Origin: CAYNWT01 sp964450955
GTDB lineage: Bacteria; Planctomycetota; Planctomycetia; Planctomycetales; Planctomycetaceae
Direction of reading: 5' to 3'
Length of the DNA: 64,000 bases
Assembly (NCBI GenBank): GCA_964450955.1
Contig: CAYVFI010000013.1
Coordinates: 1 to 64,000, forward strand
Within the stretch, counting starts at the first letter, position 1. Every line of letters begins with the position of its first letter. Below, piece after piece: positions 26,247-34,837 of the stretch. The notes beneath the pieces were generated by a model. It did no database searches. It saw nothing but the letters and a program-made list of their open reading frames with translations, and had not been told where the DNA came from. The position numbers were made by a program, and so were the translations under genes.

Positions 26247-28004
26247 ATGCCTGAGAATCAGGGAAAGTTGCAGATTGGGGATCAATGGAACGCGATCAGT
26301 ATTATCGCTCATTCCCAAACGCATCCACTAAAAGCCGTTTGCGAACTCACCGAAAACGCCATTGATGCTCATTCCACAGAAATCAGCATCACGCGCCGTC
26401 GTAAGGATGGCGAAATGTACCTCGAACTGCAGGACGACGGCGACGGCGTTCGCCTGAATGAAGACGGCCTGCCGAACTTCGACTACATCGCCACACACAT
26501 CTGCGACTCGATGAAACGATACCTTAGCGGTGACGACAAGTCGGGTGTACACGGCGAATTTGGTATCGGCCTTCTGAGTTTCTGGAGCCTTGGCGACGAA
26601 CTCCGCATGGCATCGGCTGGCAAAGACGGCAAAGTCTACGAACTGTTCATGCAGCGCGGCGACGACGGGTATTCGGTTCGACCGGTTCGCGGCACACTGA
26701 ATACGGGTGGAACACGAATCATAATCGGTCCACTGCTGCCCGCGACGCGTTCCATCGTGACCGGCGAAAAGCTGGACCGTTACCTGTCAGCCGAACTCCG
26801 CGACCGCATTCGATCGACCGGCGTGAAGATTCACATTGCCGACAAGATTTCGCGAAAAGATCGACTGGTAGAACCGCGCGAGTTCGAAGGTGAACTGCTG
26901 GAACTGCCGACCAAAATTAAGACACCCGCCGGCGACATGTTTGTCGAACTCTATCTGCGTCCACAAGCCGGTTCCCGCAACACTCGCATCGCGCTGTGCA
27001 AAGACGGAACCCGAGTTCTGTCTGATATTTCCGAACTGGTGCAGTTCGCTCAGGATCCCTGGACCAACGATCGCCTGGAAGGCATCATCGACTTCCCGGC
27101 TCTTAACCTCGCGCCGGGCACCCGAGGCGGCGTGATCCCGGACGAAAAACTGGACTGCTTCGTCGATGCGATGCAGGAACTGTCAGAACGGGTCACAGAA
27201 ACTGTCCAGTCGCGTCAGCAGGCGGCATCCGAACGCGCAAGTGCAGAGATCCAAAAACAGGTTCACAAAGCTCTGCGAGACGCGTTGCAAAATCTTTCGC
27301 GCAACGATTACTTCTTCTTCGATATCCCGCGGTCCACTTTGCCGAAAGGCGGTCCCGAAGCAGTGACTTCGACAACCGCGGTCGCCCGCGATTTTCAGGA
27401 CCGCGGAACGCAAACTCTGGCACTGGCCGCCGGCAAGCTGGACCATGTTGTCTGCCGCCCATTCAGCCTGCTCAAGAATCCGGGCGAACCCGCAACCCTG
27501 TCCGCTCTGGCACGCGATGAAAACAACCTGCGCATCGAATCCGGTGTGACATTCTCGTGGCGTGTGACTGAAGGAACCGCAACCTGCGAACCCACAGACG
27601 ATCACTGCATCGTGACAGCAACCCGGCAGGGGCGAGTGGTCATTCAGGTAACCGCTCATCAAAAGCAAACGTCAGCCACAGCCGAAGCAGAAATCAGATT
27701 CACCCGTGCTGAGATCGAAGGTGAGGCCAGCACCACAAACAAACGTGGGCTGCCGACATACCGGTTGGAACCGGACCAGGCCAGTCGGTTCCGGTCGCGA
27801 TACGACGCCGGTAAGAACGAAATCGTCATTAACTCAGGTCATCGCGATTTCCTGGCCAGCCTTTCAACATCGGCCAGGCACCGCCGATACATCGGCAAGC
27901 TGTACGCGAAGGAAGTGGTTCTCATTAACTTCTCCCACGAAACTCCTGGGGAAATTTCCGAACGTTTGGTCGAGATGTTGGTCAGAACAGAAGAAGCCTT
28001 GTAG
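26247..28004 (+). CDS. Orphan GHKL-type ATPase
   Basis: A 585-residue soluble protein with the ATP-binding fold of Hsp90, MutL, MORC and histidine kinases. The N box is ELTENAIDA (Asn37, Asp40), the G1 box is DDGDG (residues 63-67) and the G2 box GEFGIGL (103-109). There is no phospho-acceptor histidine domain, so it is not a sensor kinase. A MutL/Hsp90-like transducer region follows (LPTKIKTPAGDMFVELYLRP, DFPALNLAPGTRGGVIPD), then a helical part around 310-370. About 430-500 is Ig-like beta, and a conserved-looking end contains GHRDFLASLSTSARHRRYIG. It resembles none of the named families over its whole length. It could be a chaperone-like or DNA-transacting ATPase; its partner is not evident. 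Confidence 0.75.
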   Translation: MPENQGKLQIGDQWNAISIIAHSQTHPLKAVCELTENAIDAHSTEISITRRRKDGEMYLELQDDGDGVRLNEDGLPNFDYIATHICDSMKRYLSGDDKSGVHGEFGIGLLSFWSLGDELRMASAGKDGKVYELFMQRGDDGYSVRPVRGTLNTGGTRIIIGPLLPATRSIVTGEKLDRYLSAELRDRIRSTGVKIHIADKISRKDRLVEPREFEGELLELPTKIKTPAGDMFVELYLRPQAGSRNTRIALCKDGTRVLSDISELVQFAQDPWTNDRLEGIIDFPALNLAPGTRGGVIPDEKLDCFVDAMQELSERVTETVQSRQQAASERASAEIQKQVHKALRDALQNLSRNDYFFFDIPRSTLPKGGPEAVTSTTAVARDFQDRGTQTLALAAGKLDHVVCRPFSLLKNPGEPATLSALARDENNLRIESGVTFSWRVTEGTATCEPTDDHCIVTATRQGRVVIQVTAHQKQTSATAEAEIRFTRAEIEGEASTTNKRGLPTYRLEPDQASRFRSRYDAGKNEIVINSGHRDFLASLSTSARHRRYIGKLYAKEVVLINFSHETPGEISERLVEMLVRTEEAL

Positions 28005-28048
28005 ATCGCGGGCATCCAGCAATCCCGAAAGGGCGTTGGGCTCTTCGC

Positions 28049-28339
28049 ATGACTAATCTATCAGACAATCCCTACCGAGCGTCGGACGATCTGACGGATG
28101 AGTCGGCATCAACTGAAAACGTGCCGTCTGTCCTGACAACAATCGTCGTATCAACAATCGCAGTCTCAGTGGGCGTGGGCACCTTTGGCGGAATTTTGGG
28201 CGCTTTCGCGCTGATTAGCTACTGGCTTGGTGAGGACTGGTGGATTGTCGGCGTGTTCGCTTCGGTTCCGACAGCATTGGTGGTCGCGAACCGAACAAAC
28301 AACTTTCTGTTGAAACGAATTACGCCGACGACTGATTGA
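28049..28339 (+). CDS. Small membrane protein with N-terminal NPY motif
   Basis: A 96-residue protein beginning MTNLSDNPYRASDD. A short N-terminal DNPYxxS/P motif before one or two transmembrane helices is very common among planctomycete hypothetical proteins. Two hydrophobic segments follow at about 28-55 and 62-80, the first glycine-rich (VGVGTFGGILGAF). It lies 44 bp after the ATPase gene on the same strand and 32 bp before the next gene, so co-transcription is possible. Function unknown. Confidence 0.7.
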   Translation: MTNLSDNPYRASDDLTDESASTENVPSVLTTIVVSTIAVSVGVGTFGGILGAFALISYWLGEDWWIVGVFASVPTALVVANRTNNFLLKRITPTTD

Positions 28340-28371
28340 ATTACCTATCTCGAGCAGGAACCGGAGCCAAC

Positions 28372-29451
28372 ATGTCGTACGAACGTCTTGAACAGCTCAT
28401 GGATGAAGCCTCGGAGCTGCCGCATTCGCCGGCTCAGGTAGCTGTGCTGGAGGAAGCTGTTCGCATTGCCGACAGCCTGAACAACGTTGATGCGTCTGTG
28501 CGAACACGGATGGAACTTGTCACGGCCGCGACGTTTAGTGGAGCCGACGAAAAAGCGCTGGTCGCGTTCGCGTGGATTCTGGCCAGGTTCGACGAAGAAC
28601 CGGAATGCGTCGATTTGTACAGCCTTCTGTGGAAGTACAAATGGATTATTGGATCCATAGCTTCGTTCCCGACCGTCAGTCTTGAGAAGATTCATAAGAT
28701 GGAAGCCGACATGGAGACTCGCTATGCCGCGGGCGGGTTTAACCTGCGACCGGTGTATCGCAGTCGAGCCGACAATGCGATGGTCATCGGCGACAAGCAG
28801 CAATGTCTACACTTCTTCGAACAGTGGAAGGCCACCCCGCGCGACATGCTGGCAGACTGTATCGCGTGCGAACAAAACTCAAAGATTCGCTATCTGAACT
28901 ACTTCGGCCGATACGAAGAAGCACTCAAGGCGGCCGAACCGATTTTCAGTGGCGACATGAGTTGCAGCACTGTGCCCCAAACCACATACGGCTACGTGTT
29001 GACGCCACTAATGCACCTGGGCCGGCTTGATGAAGCTCGTGAGTACCACGAAATCGGATACCCCACCGTGCAGGGCAATCCCGATTACATCACCGCGATC
29101 TCGCTCCACCTCTTATTTCTCACGCGCAATCAGAACTACGATAAAGCGGTTGGTTGTGTCGAACGCCATCTGCCGCTGGTGTGGGGAATGGCAATGGTTG
29201 ATCAGCGCATGAAGTTCTACTGCGCGGTCGCCACGCTGCTGGAAAAGCTATCAGCATCGCGTGACGAGATTGGTCTGCGTGTGCCCGAACAAATGAGCCT
29301 CGGCACATCGACTGCGCACAAGACGGTCGAACTTGCCAATTGGTTCCAGGCCGAAACAAACAAGCTGGCGGCGAAGTTTGACGCGAGAAACGGCAACACT
29401 GCGGTCACGACAGCAAACGCGAAATGGCGGGAATTGGGGCTCGGTGCGTAA
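28372..29451 (+). CDS. Hypothetical TPR-like helical-repeat protein
   Basis: A 359-residue soluble protein starting MSYERLEQLMDEASELPHSP; a GGAG lies about 7 bases before this ATG, while the more upstream TTG at 28336 would overlap the preceding gene. Pairs of helices recur with TPR-like spacing, for example AQVAVLEEAVRIADSLNN, NYFGRYEEALKAAEPIF, MHLGRLDEAREYHEIGYP and NYDKAVGCVERHLPLV. No catalytic motif is visible. It may be a scaffold or an adaptor for the ATPase encoded two genes upstream; this is inference from position. Confidence 0.7.
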   Translation: MSYERLEQLMDEASELPHSPAQVAVLEEAVRIADSLNNVDASVRTRMELVTAATFSGADEKALVAFAWILARFDEEPECVDLYSLLWKYKWIIGSIASFPTVSLEKIHKMEADMETRYAAGGFNLRPVYRSRADNAMVIGDKQQCLHFFEQWKATPRDMLADCIACEQNSKIRYLNYFGRYEEALKAAEPIFSGDMSCSTVPQTTYGYVLTPLMHLGRLDEAREYHEIGYPTVQGNPDYITAISLHLLFLTRNQNYDKAVGCVERHLPLVWGMAMVDQRMKFYCAVATLLEKLSASRDEIGLRVPEQMSLGTSTAHKTVELANWFQAETNKLAAKFDARNGNTAVTTANAKWRELGLGA

Positions 29452-29491
29452 TCGCGATGAAGTGCGGATACTCGCGTAGGGGTGGCGGTAT

Positions 29492-29512
29492 ACCTGCGTC
29501 ATCACCGCAGGT
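29492..29512. other. Hairpin between convergent genes
   Basis: ACCTGCG and CGCAGGT form a perfect 7-bp stem around a 7-nt loop in the 138-bp spacer between the TPR-like gene and the convergent membrane-anchored protein. No T-run is adjacent. It may mark an mRNA end on either strand. Confidence 0.4.
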
Positions 29513-29589
29513 GAACAAGAATCAGCTGTCACGCTGACTCGGCCACACAAACACACGCAGGCAAAACTCCGCCGGCGCCGAACAGCTTT

Positions 29590-30129
29590 CTACCTGAGGC
29601 TGGCGGCTGGCACGAACGGGGCCGGGCCTGTCATTCGGATGCCAAGAGATTTGCCGAGTGCCTGAATCCATGCTGCACTGGCAGGTGTCAATTGTTCGTC
29701 GAACCCTGAGCCTTCCCAGCGTAGCTTCGTTCCATGATGGAAAGCAGCGAACGCGATACACTCGCCGTCCCGATACCATTCCACGCGCGGATATCCTGGG
29801 CACGCACAACGCCCGGCCCACATGGGGTCGGTCGGGCTGAACTGGATGTTGGCGTTAAAGTCTGCGACCGCCGATCCTTCGGTGATCTCCAGTAGAGCCT
29901 TCCCGGTGCCGATCCTGGCGGAGTACCCAGCGTGAACAAGGACGATTCGATCGGATCCCGCGACAGCAGCGGCAAGTCCGGGATCGTAGCTAGAACCAGG
30001 GACACGTTGAGTCGATATCGTGGGTGACGCCGGCGGCGTGGTTCGTTTTCCCACGACAAACATCAGACATGCGAGTGGCAGCAGAACAATGGTTACCGGA
30101 AGACCTATCCTGAGAAGCTTCATCGCCAA
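29590..30129 (-). CDS. Membrane-anchored hypothetical protein with CxC motif
   Basis: A 179-residue protein. A hydrophobic N-terminal segment (about residues 6-26) acts as signal anchor. The body has GRCACPGYPRVEWYRDGECIA and FAAFHHGTKLRWEG, a combination seen in a planctomycete family of unknown function that often has CxCxGxxxxEFY followed by LHHGxxLRW. The cysteine pair could bind a metal or form a disulfide. It is the last gene on the minus side of the pilus-subunit island, 116 bp after the pilin-like gene; whether it belongs to that unit is unclear. Confidence 0.6.
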   Translation of the reverse strand: MAMKLLRIGLPVTIVLLPLACLMFVVGKRTTPPASPTISTQRVPGSSYDPGLAAAVAGSDRIVLVHAGYSARIGTGKALLEITEGSAVADFNANIQFSPTDPMWAGRCACPGYPRVEWYRDGECIAFAAFHHGTKLRWEGSGFDEQLTPASAAWIQALGKSLGIRMTGPAPFVPAASLR

Positions 30130-30245
30130 TCCTCTGTGATTCGGTTTTTGAACTCTATCACTTGGTTTGTAGCTCTGGCTGGAGCATCCCCGAAGGCTAT
30201 GGCGCTGTGCCGGAACTGCAGTTCGCCTGGTCGCGGCCTACGGGG

Positions 30246-30596
30246 TTACGGTGCGACAAACACGATGTCGGCTGGTGCGGCGCCGGCTGGGTCGGTAAGT
30301 GTTGAGACGTCAGTGAATTCGCCTTCGAATTCGCAGTCGCCGGGGTCTGTGCAGTCGCCGTCTCCGTTGGCATCGATACCCGTTCTGTAAGACCATGATT
30401 GGTCCAGGTGGTCCAGGCCGACAGCGACATCGCCGTACTGTTGGACAACCGCATCGCGGAATGTGGCCAGCCCGACCAGGGCACCAATGGAGAACACGGC
30501 AGTCGCCAGAATCATGCTGATCCAGGAAACCGTGCCGCGTTCGTCTTTCCAAAGCTTTGACAACATCGTGTGAAAGCGTGTGTTAGGTTCCTTCAT
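30246..30596 (-). CDS. Flp-like pilin paralog, degenerate processing site
   Basis: A 116-residue protein starting MKEPNTRFHTML, with GGAGGA seven bases upstream of the ATG, so a longer frame from 30638 is not used. After a charged DERG comes a single hydrophobic helix (TVSWISMILATAVFSIGALV) and GLATFRDAVVQQYGD, then a polar C-terminal tail of about 60 residues with a CTDPGDCEFEG loop. The helix and the GLATFRD motif match the next gene and the short Flp gene at 34253. The +5 glutamate of a class III prepilin site is missing, so processing may differ. It is probably a minor or pseudopilin-like surface subunit. Its start overlaps the end of the upstream paralog by 14 bp. Confidence 0.7.
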   Translation of the reverse strand: MKEPNTRFHTMLSKLWKDERGTVSWISMILATAVFSIGALVGLATFRDAVVQQYGDVAVGLDHLDQSWSYRTGIDANGDGDCTDPGDCEFEGEFTDVSTLTDPAGAAPADIVFVAP

Positions 30597-30969
30597 CGGC
30601 TGTTCCTCCAAACGTAATGCACATAGGAGCGTCACCAACTGGATCGGTCGGGGCTGGAACGCAAAAGTCGGTCTCGTCTGTGTAGCCGCTGCCCGGGATA
30701 AGGTATTCGAATTTCACACTGCCGATCGTGTCATCCGCACTGACTTCTGAGTATCGATAGCTTTGGTCCAGCTCTGCCGCTGCGGCCGCCAGGTCGCCGA
30801 ATTCCTGCACAATCGAATCGCGAAACGTGGCCAGTCCGACCATCGATCCGAGAGCCAGAATTGTGGCAGCCATGATAAGTTCGATAGTCCAGACGACACC
30901 GCGTTCGTCACTCGAAAAATCGATCCACAGCGCTTTGAGCCTGCTTGGTTTTCTCATTGGTTCGCTCAT
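30583..30969 (-). CDS. Flp-like pilin paralog
   Basis: A 128-residue protein built like its downstream neighbour: short basic N-terminus, SSDERG, a hydrophobic helix (IELIMAATILALGSMV), GLATFRDSIVQEFGDLA, LDQSYRYS, and a polar tail with two cysteines (FCVPAPTDPVGDAPMC). The Glu inside the helix start is at +6 after the Gly, not the usual +5. Its start overlaps the upstream gene by 62 bp; an in-frame ATG at 30957 would shorten the overlap. Probably an exported subunit of a Tad-like fibre or pseudopilus, inferred from context. Confidence 0.7.
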   Translation of the reverse strand: MSEPMRKPSRLKALWIDFSSDERGVVWTIELIMAATILALGSMVGLATFRDSIVQEFGDLAAAAAELDQSYRYSEVSADDTIGSVKFEYLIPGSGYTDETDFCVPAPTDPVGDAPMCITFGGTADEGT

Positions 30970-32146
30970 TTCGATTGGTTGTGTTCACAGCGTGCTGCTG
31001 CCAGAACTCAGCTGGAAACGCACCTCGCCACAAAACCAGCGCACGGCCGGCATGGGTAAGGAATGTGTAGTTGTCCTTAATCTGCTTGTCGCTCATTTCA
31101 AGAATTTTGCGGGACATCCATTGGCCCGCGCGAACGACAGTTTCACGCGGTGGTTGGATCTCTTCAGGCGCCATGGCCCACCATTCCAACGCATGGCCGG
31201 TTGATAAAAGTTGCTGCCCAAGTTTATGTAGCTTGTCGTCTTTCAGGATGCGTTCGCCCGGCCATGCCCCATCCATCGCGCCGCTTTGGTTCTGGTTAGC
31301 GACCAGTCGTTGCGTCGCCAGCCAAAGGTGGTCGATGATTTCGGTTCGCATTTTGGAGGAGAACAACTGATCGCGTTCGTCCAGTCGTAGCAAAATCGTG
31401 AGTGTGTACAGTCGATGCCCGCCGTAGCAGCTGCCCTGACCCATGCGTTGCCGCATCAGGCGTTCGGCGATTCTGTCCCACGTGATTCGGTGGCCTTCCG
31501 ATGAAAACCACTCGCCTTGATCGACCTGGTAGATGCCGAACGTGATGGACGACCATTCATACTCAGGCTGATCAATGGCGAACGTTTTCAACGCGTGTTC
31601 TAACGCTTCGCGCATCGGCCGCGGCCCCTGGGCTGTGTTTAAACTGAAGGACAACGGCGTCCCGATTTCCGCCAGCGTGGCCAGAGTGTGATCTTCATGG
31701 CTGGATGTGTTCCGGCCTGCCTGCGTTCGAAAAGAAACTCCCGTTGGCTGAGTTCGCAGTAGCGAACGCGCTTTGTTGTTGCTGGTTGTCTTGAAGAACT
31801 TGTCGTCCACCAGGAAGTCACGCATGGCGTAGCCATTGGGTCGATCGGTGCCGGGGAAGTCCGCTTCAAGTCCCCAGAATCGCAACGCGTGGTCGATGTG
31901 ATTGACCTTGGGAAATCCAGCAAGCGGCGGCGGCTGAAGACGTTCCAGCACGGCCATTAACTGCTGGTCTGCGACGACTCGCGCGTCGTTGTACAGCGGC
32001 GCAACGTTGATCGGCTGTTCGGTGAACCGCGGCAGCAAGTTGCGCCTGCCGACCTGGCCCAACCCATCGCAGACCGCGAAAGTGACGGCAAACAAAATCG
32101 TCAACTGAACGCTGATGAACAGCAAAGGCTTGCGGTTAAGGTTCAT
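30908..32146 (-). CDS. Hypothetical membrane-anchored helical protein
   Basis: A 412-residue protein with an N-terminal signal anchor (LLFISVQLTILFAVTFAV) followed by a soluble, mostly helical part. Motifs such as HALRFWGLEADFPG, GSCYGGHRLYTLTILLRLDE and SGAMDGAWPGERIL, with regularly spaced helix pairs, suggest an alpha/alpha toroid; no catalytic residues could be assigned. Its ATG overlaps the stop of the upstream membrane protein gene (ATGA), and its 3' end overlaps the pilin-like gene, so it is embedded in the pilus-subunit operon. I do not recognise the family. Confidence 0.7.
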   Translation of the reverse strand: MNLNRKPLLFISVQLTILFAVTFAVCDGLGQVGRRNLLPRFTEQPINVAPLYNDARVVADQQLMAVLERLQPPPLAGFPKVNHIDHALRFWGLEADFPGTDRPNGYAMRDFLVDDKFFKTTSNNKARSLLRTQPTGVSFRTQAGRNTSSHEDHTLATLAEIGTPLSFSLNTAQGPRPMREALEHALKTFAIDQPEYEWSSITFGIYQVDQGEWFSSEGHRITWDRIAERLMRQRMGQGSCYGGHRLYTLTILLRLDERDQLFSSKMRTEIIDHLWLATQRLVANQNQSGAMDGAWPGERILKDDKLHKLGQQLLSTGHALEWWAMAPEEIQPPRETVVRAGQWMSRKILEMSDKQIKDNYTFLTHAGRALVLWRGAFPAEFWQQHAVNTTNRNERTNEKTKQAQSAVDRFFE

Positions 32147-33729
32147 CGGAGCTCCTTCCGAGTCACGATCATCGCTGTGCGGTCCTCGAAACGAGGCACC
32201 CAGTCCCCCGACATCCGTGCCTTGCGGGCCAGAGTTGGCTGTTTGCGTTTGTTGATGACCAGCGTCTGAATCGCATAACGATCCGCCGCGCGTTCCCAGT
32301 CGTGTTGGCCTCGGAAAATCTTTACATAGTCACGCCTGGCGTGGTTGGGCAGCAAGTCGAACCGAGATGTCGTGAAGACCTGTGTGTCTGGCGTTCCAAA
32401 CGAAATCCAGTCACCCCATTCAGCTGGCGACCACACCAGTCCCTTCGGACCGTGTTCCTGAAGCGATGCGGATAGCCTGGTTGGTGTTTCGGTTGAAAGC
32501 CAATCGTTTTCGGGTCGAGTCTTCGAAGCCAGCAGGGGATCGCTTAGCGGTGACAGAGCAAAGCCGCACCAAACTAGTAGAACGCAGACCAGTGACCACG
32601 CGAATTGCAGCGGTTGGTGTTCGCCTGGAGCCGTCACAGTCTCTTCATAAACCAATCGCGCGATGGGCAGGTCGTTGCGGCGAAGTCTGATGGTTACGAC
32701 GACAATTAGTGGGACTGCCCATGCCAGAAGATTTTGATTGAACGCGACCGCGGCTGTTCCGCCAATCGCAATCAGCCCCACCGTGACGCTGACCGAGTCT
32801 GCTTCGCGAATTGCGATAATCAACACAACGATTGCGATGGCCAGCACGCCGCCTGAAAAGCTGGCCAGCTGCAGTGGGGCTGAGTTGCCAAAATGTGCGA
32901 CGAATGGGTTGCCGCTGATTCGGAACAGATTCGTCCACAGTCGAATGCCCAGTGGATTCACGATGGTGGCGACTGCCGCGAGTTCGAACAGCCAGAACGA
33001 ACGCTGGACAGTGTCGTCGAAGATACGTGTCTGCTGTGTTTCGGTTCGGCACCGATCAATGACATTGCCGATGGCGATTGCGAACAACACACCAACACCA
33101 AACAAGAATGTGGGACCAACGTTGGCCCAGACAATCATCAGAACAACCAGTCCCAGCCATTGTGTCCATGCGATTTTCGATTGAGTTGGATGAAGCAACT
33201 CGCTGCGCGGCCTGAACAGCATCCAGCAGAAAACGGCCAGGCACAGGCTGCCAGTGTGAAATGAACCCGGTTCGTCCAGATGAGTCCATTTGGCCATGGC
33301 GATAAGACCAACCGCCAGTAACAACCCGCGCCGTTGCAAAGTGAACCAACCCAGCAAGGTCGCCCAGACCATGGTGGTCACAATCATCAGCATTGTCGCC
33401 AGACCAGACACGGCCGCGACACCGCCCACATTGTGCGCGGCACCGAAAATGACATCGGAAAGCCACGCCAGTCGGTACGGTTGGCTGCCAGCCGCCAGCG
33501 GCATGTTACTGATTTCGTGCGGCAACGCGCGGGTGGCAATCATCTGTTTGCCGGCCGCGATATTGGTCCAGATTGTCGGAGCGATTGGCAGGTAACTGAT
33601 GTAAACAAAGTACAGGATGAACGGGACCACGACCGCGACTTGCTGTGGCGAGAGTGCGTACCGTGTGCTCAAGACAGGCTGCAGGGCCGGAAACGCCCGT
33701 CTGTTTTCTGTTGGAGTGGTACTACTCAT
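32143..33729 (-). CDS. Polytopic GT-C-like membrane protein of the pilus island
   Basis: A 528-residue protein with about 10-11 hydrophobic segments. The ATG at 33729 overlaps the upstream TadE-like stop (ATGA) and gives a sensible start, MSSTTPTENRRAF; the frame is open to 33858 but that part overlaps tadE. The first loop (TIWTNIAAGKQMIATRALPH, then RLAWLSDVIFGA) is of the kind found in GT-C-like membrane proteins of planctomycetes. The C-terminal soluble domain (GLVWSPAEWGDWISFGTPD, VFTTSRFDLLP, RYAIQTLVINK) lies outside the membrane. It may glycosylate or otherwise modify the exported subunits encoded beside it; this is inference. Confidence 0.7.
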   Translation of the reverse strand: MSSTTPTENRRAFPALQPVLSTRYALSPQQVAVVVPFILYFVYISYLPIAPTIWTNIAAGKQMIATRALPHEISNMPLAAGSQPYRLAWLSDVIFGAAHNVGGVAAVSGLATMLMIVTTMVWATLLGWFTLQRRGLLLAVGLIAMAKWTHLDEPGSFHTGSLCLAVFCWMLFRPRSELLHPTQSKIAWTQWLGLVVLMIVWANVGPTFLFGVGVLFAIAIGNVIDRCRTETQQTRIFDDTVQRSFWLFELAAVATIVNPLGIRLWTNLFRISGNPFVAHFGNSAPLQLASFSGGVLAIAIVVLIIAIREADSVSVTVGLIAIGGTAAVAFNQNLLAWAVPLIVVVTIRLRRNDLPIARLVYEETVTAPGEHQPLQFAWSLVCVLLVWCGFALSPLSDPLLASKTRPENDWLSTETPTRLSASLQEHGPKGLVWSPAEWGDWISFGTPDTQVFTTSRFDLLPNHARRDYVKIFRGQHDWERAADRYAIQTLVINKRKQPTLARKARMSGDWVPRFEDRTAMIVTRKELR

Positions 33730-34244
33730 GGGCAATCGGGCTCCAACGTGGCCACTGAACTGCATTCGAACCGTCGGTCGGAAAAATCGACGCAAAACGC
33801 GGTTAACATATTCGGGGCGGGAGTCGCGCTGACTTCCACAATCAGCAGCGCTCGACAAGTTCCGACCGGAGGTGGCGTCAGCGTTATGTCACTGGTCAAC
33901 GACGCGTCCCCCGCACTTTGAACCGCGCCGGTGTCGTCCTGCAGGACCAATCGAACTCCGGATCCCAGGCCGAACCCGTGTACGCCCAGGATTCCATCGA
34001 CCGCGTCCGCCGTCTCAGTAATGTCTGCACCCAATTCGCAGCAGCGAGCGGCTTCGTGGGTGGCGGCAGTGACGGCGTTCCCAATCACACTGGTCAGTGC
34101 CATCTGCAGGCCGCCAAACAAAAGCAGAAACAGGGCAGGGAACACGATGACGAATTCCAGAACCGAAATTCCCGACCGCGCAGGATGCAGCCTGCACGCT
34201 GCTGCGCGGTTTTGTCTTCGGTGGTTTTGCCTGCTGGAATTCAT
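33726..34244 (-). CDS. TadE-like pilus assembly protein
   Basis: A 172-residue protein with a basic N-terminus, then GISVLEFVIVFPALFLLLFG, which fits the TadE pattern of Gly, four residues, Glu (+5) and Phe before a single transmembrane helix. The C-terminal part has paired cysteines (GTCRALLIVEVSA, NMLTAFCVDF and a final C) that probably form disulfides outside the membrane. It begins 8 bp after the stop of the Flp pilin gene and overlaps the next gene by ATGA. TadE proteins are pseudopilins processed by a TadV-like peptidase; no such peptidase is in the window. Confidence 0.8.
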   Translation of the reverse strand: MNSSRQNHRRQNRAAACRLHPARSGISVLEFVIVFPALFLLLFGGLQMALTSVIGNAVTAATHEAARCCELGADITETADAVDGILGVHGFGLGSGVRLVLQDDTGAVQSAGDASLTSDITLTPPPVGTCRALLIVEVSATPAPNMLTAFCVDFSDRRFECSSVATLEPDCP

Positions 34245-34252
34245 CGGCGGCT

Positions 34253-34435
34253 TTAGTTGATCGCTGCGATGGAGTTCGCAAGGTCAATGAGTTCGGCGAT
34301 GAGTGCGGTTCGCACTGTGGCCAGGCCGGCAATGGTTCCGATTCCAACAACCGTCAGAAGCAGTAGATATTCGACAAAGACCCCGCCTTCTTCGTTGTCC
34401 CGCAGTTGTGCCGTGAGTTGGGTGAGTCGCTTCAT
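34253..34435 (-). CDS. Flp-family type IVb pilin
   Basis: A 60-residue protein, the usual size of Flp pilins. The prepilin site is EEGGVFVEYLLLL: cleavage after the first Gly leaves Glu at +5 and Tyr at +6, as in class III prepilins. A hydrophobic helix and GLATVRTALIAELIDLANSI follow. A good AAGGAAA ribosome-binding sequence lies before the ATG. It is the first gene of the minus-strand island. It would be the main fibre subunit of a Tad-like pilus if the motor and secretin genes lie elsewhere in the genome. Confidence 0.88.
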   Translation of the reverse strand: MKRLTQLTAQLRDNEEGGVFVEYLLLLTVVGIGTIAGLATVRTALIAELIDLANSIAAIN

Positions 34436-34837
34436 GAGATTTCCTTTTAAACACGGCAGCCCGACGCGTTTAAATTACGTCGGAAGCGAAGTGGTCTCTG
34501 TCAAATGCTGATCGCAACTGGTCCCCACAAAAAGCGGCATCCCTGGCCGGTTAGACGATTCGCCATGGCTGTTCGGTTCGTGTCAGTTTCGGTCCGTCCG
34601 ATTGTCCCGGACGCACGTCCTTTGCAAAGACTGCGGTTATGTCAAACCTGCCTGGTGCGCGAGGTTTGTCGGACGGCAACCATTCGGTGGCCTGGATGCG
34701 ATTGGTGCGGTTTGTCTTGTTTGGGGAGCCGAACTTAACACCAGCGACGGTTAACACTGCACACACGAACGGGCGGATTTTAGCCGCGTTCCTTCCTAAC
34801 AATTGCCGGGCCGATTTTGACAGCCAGTGGTGCATGG
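34436..34837. other. Divergent regulatory spacer of the pilus island
   Basis: About 400 bp between the minus-strand Flp gene and the plus-strand TadE-like gene, with no recognisable gene. It must hold the promoters of both units. TTAACAC occurs twice in direct orientation at 34735 and 34751, a 16-bp spacing. A CAAACCT/AGGTTTG stem lies around 34641-34668. No convincing sigma-70 or sigma-54 promoter could be fixed by eye. Confidence 0.5.

Noticed and set aside
34470..34504. TTGACA and AT-rich box upstream of the Flp pilin on the minus strand
   Set aside because: The distance between the two boxes is about 20-21 bp, too long for a sigma-70 promoter.
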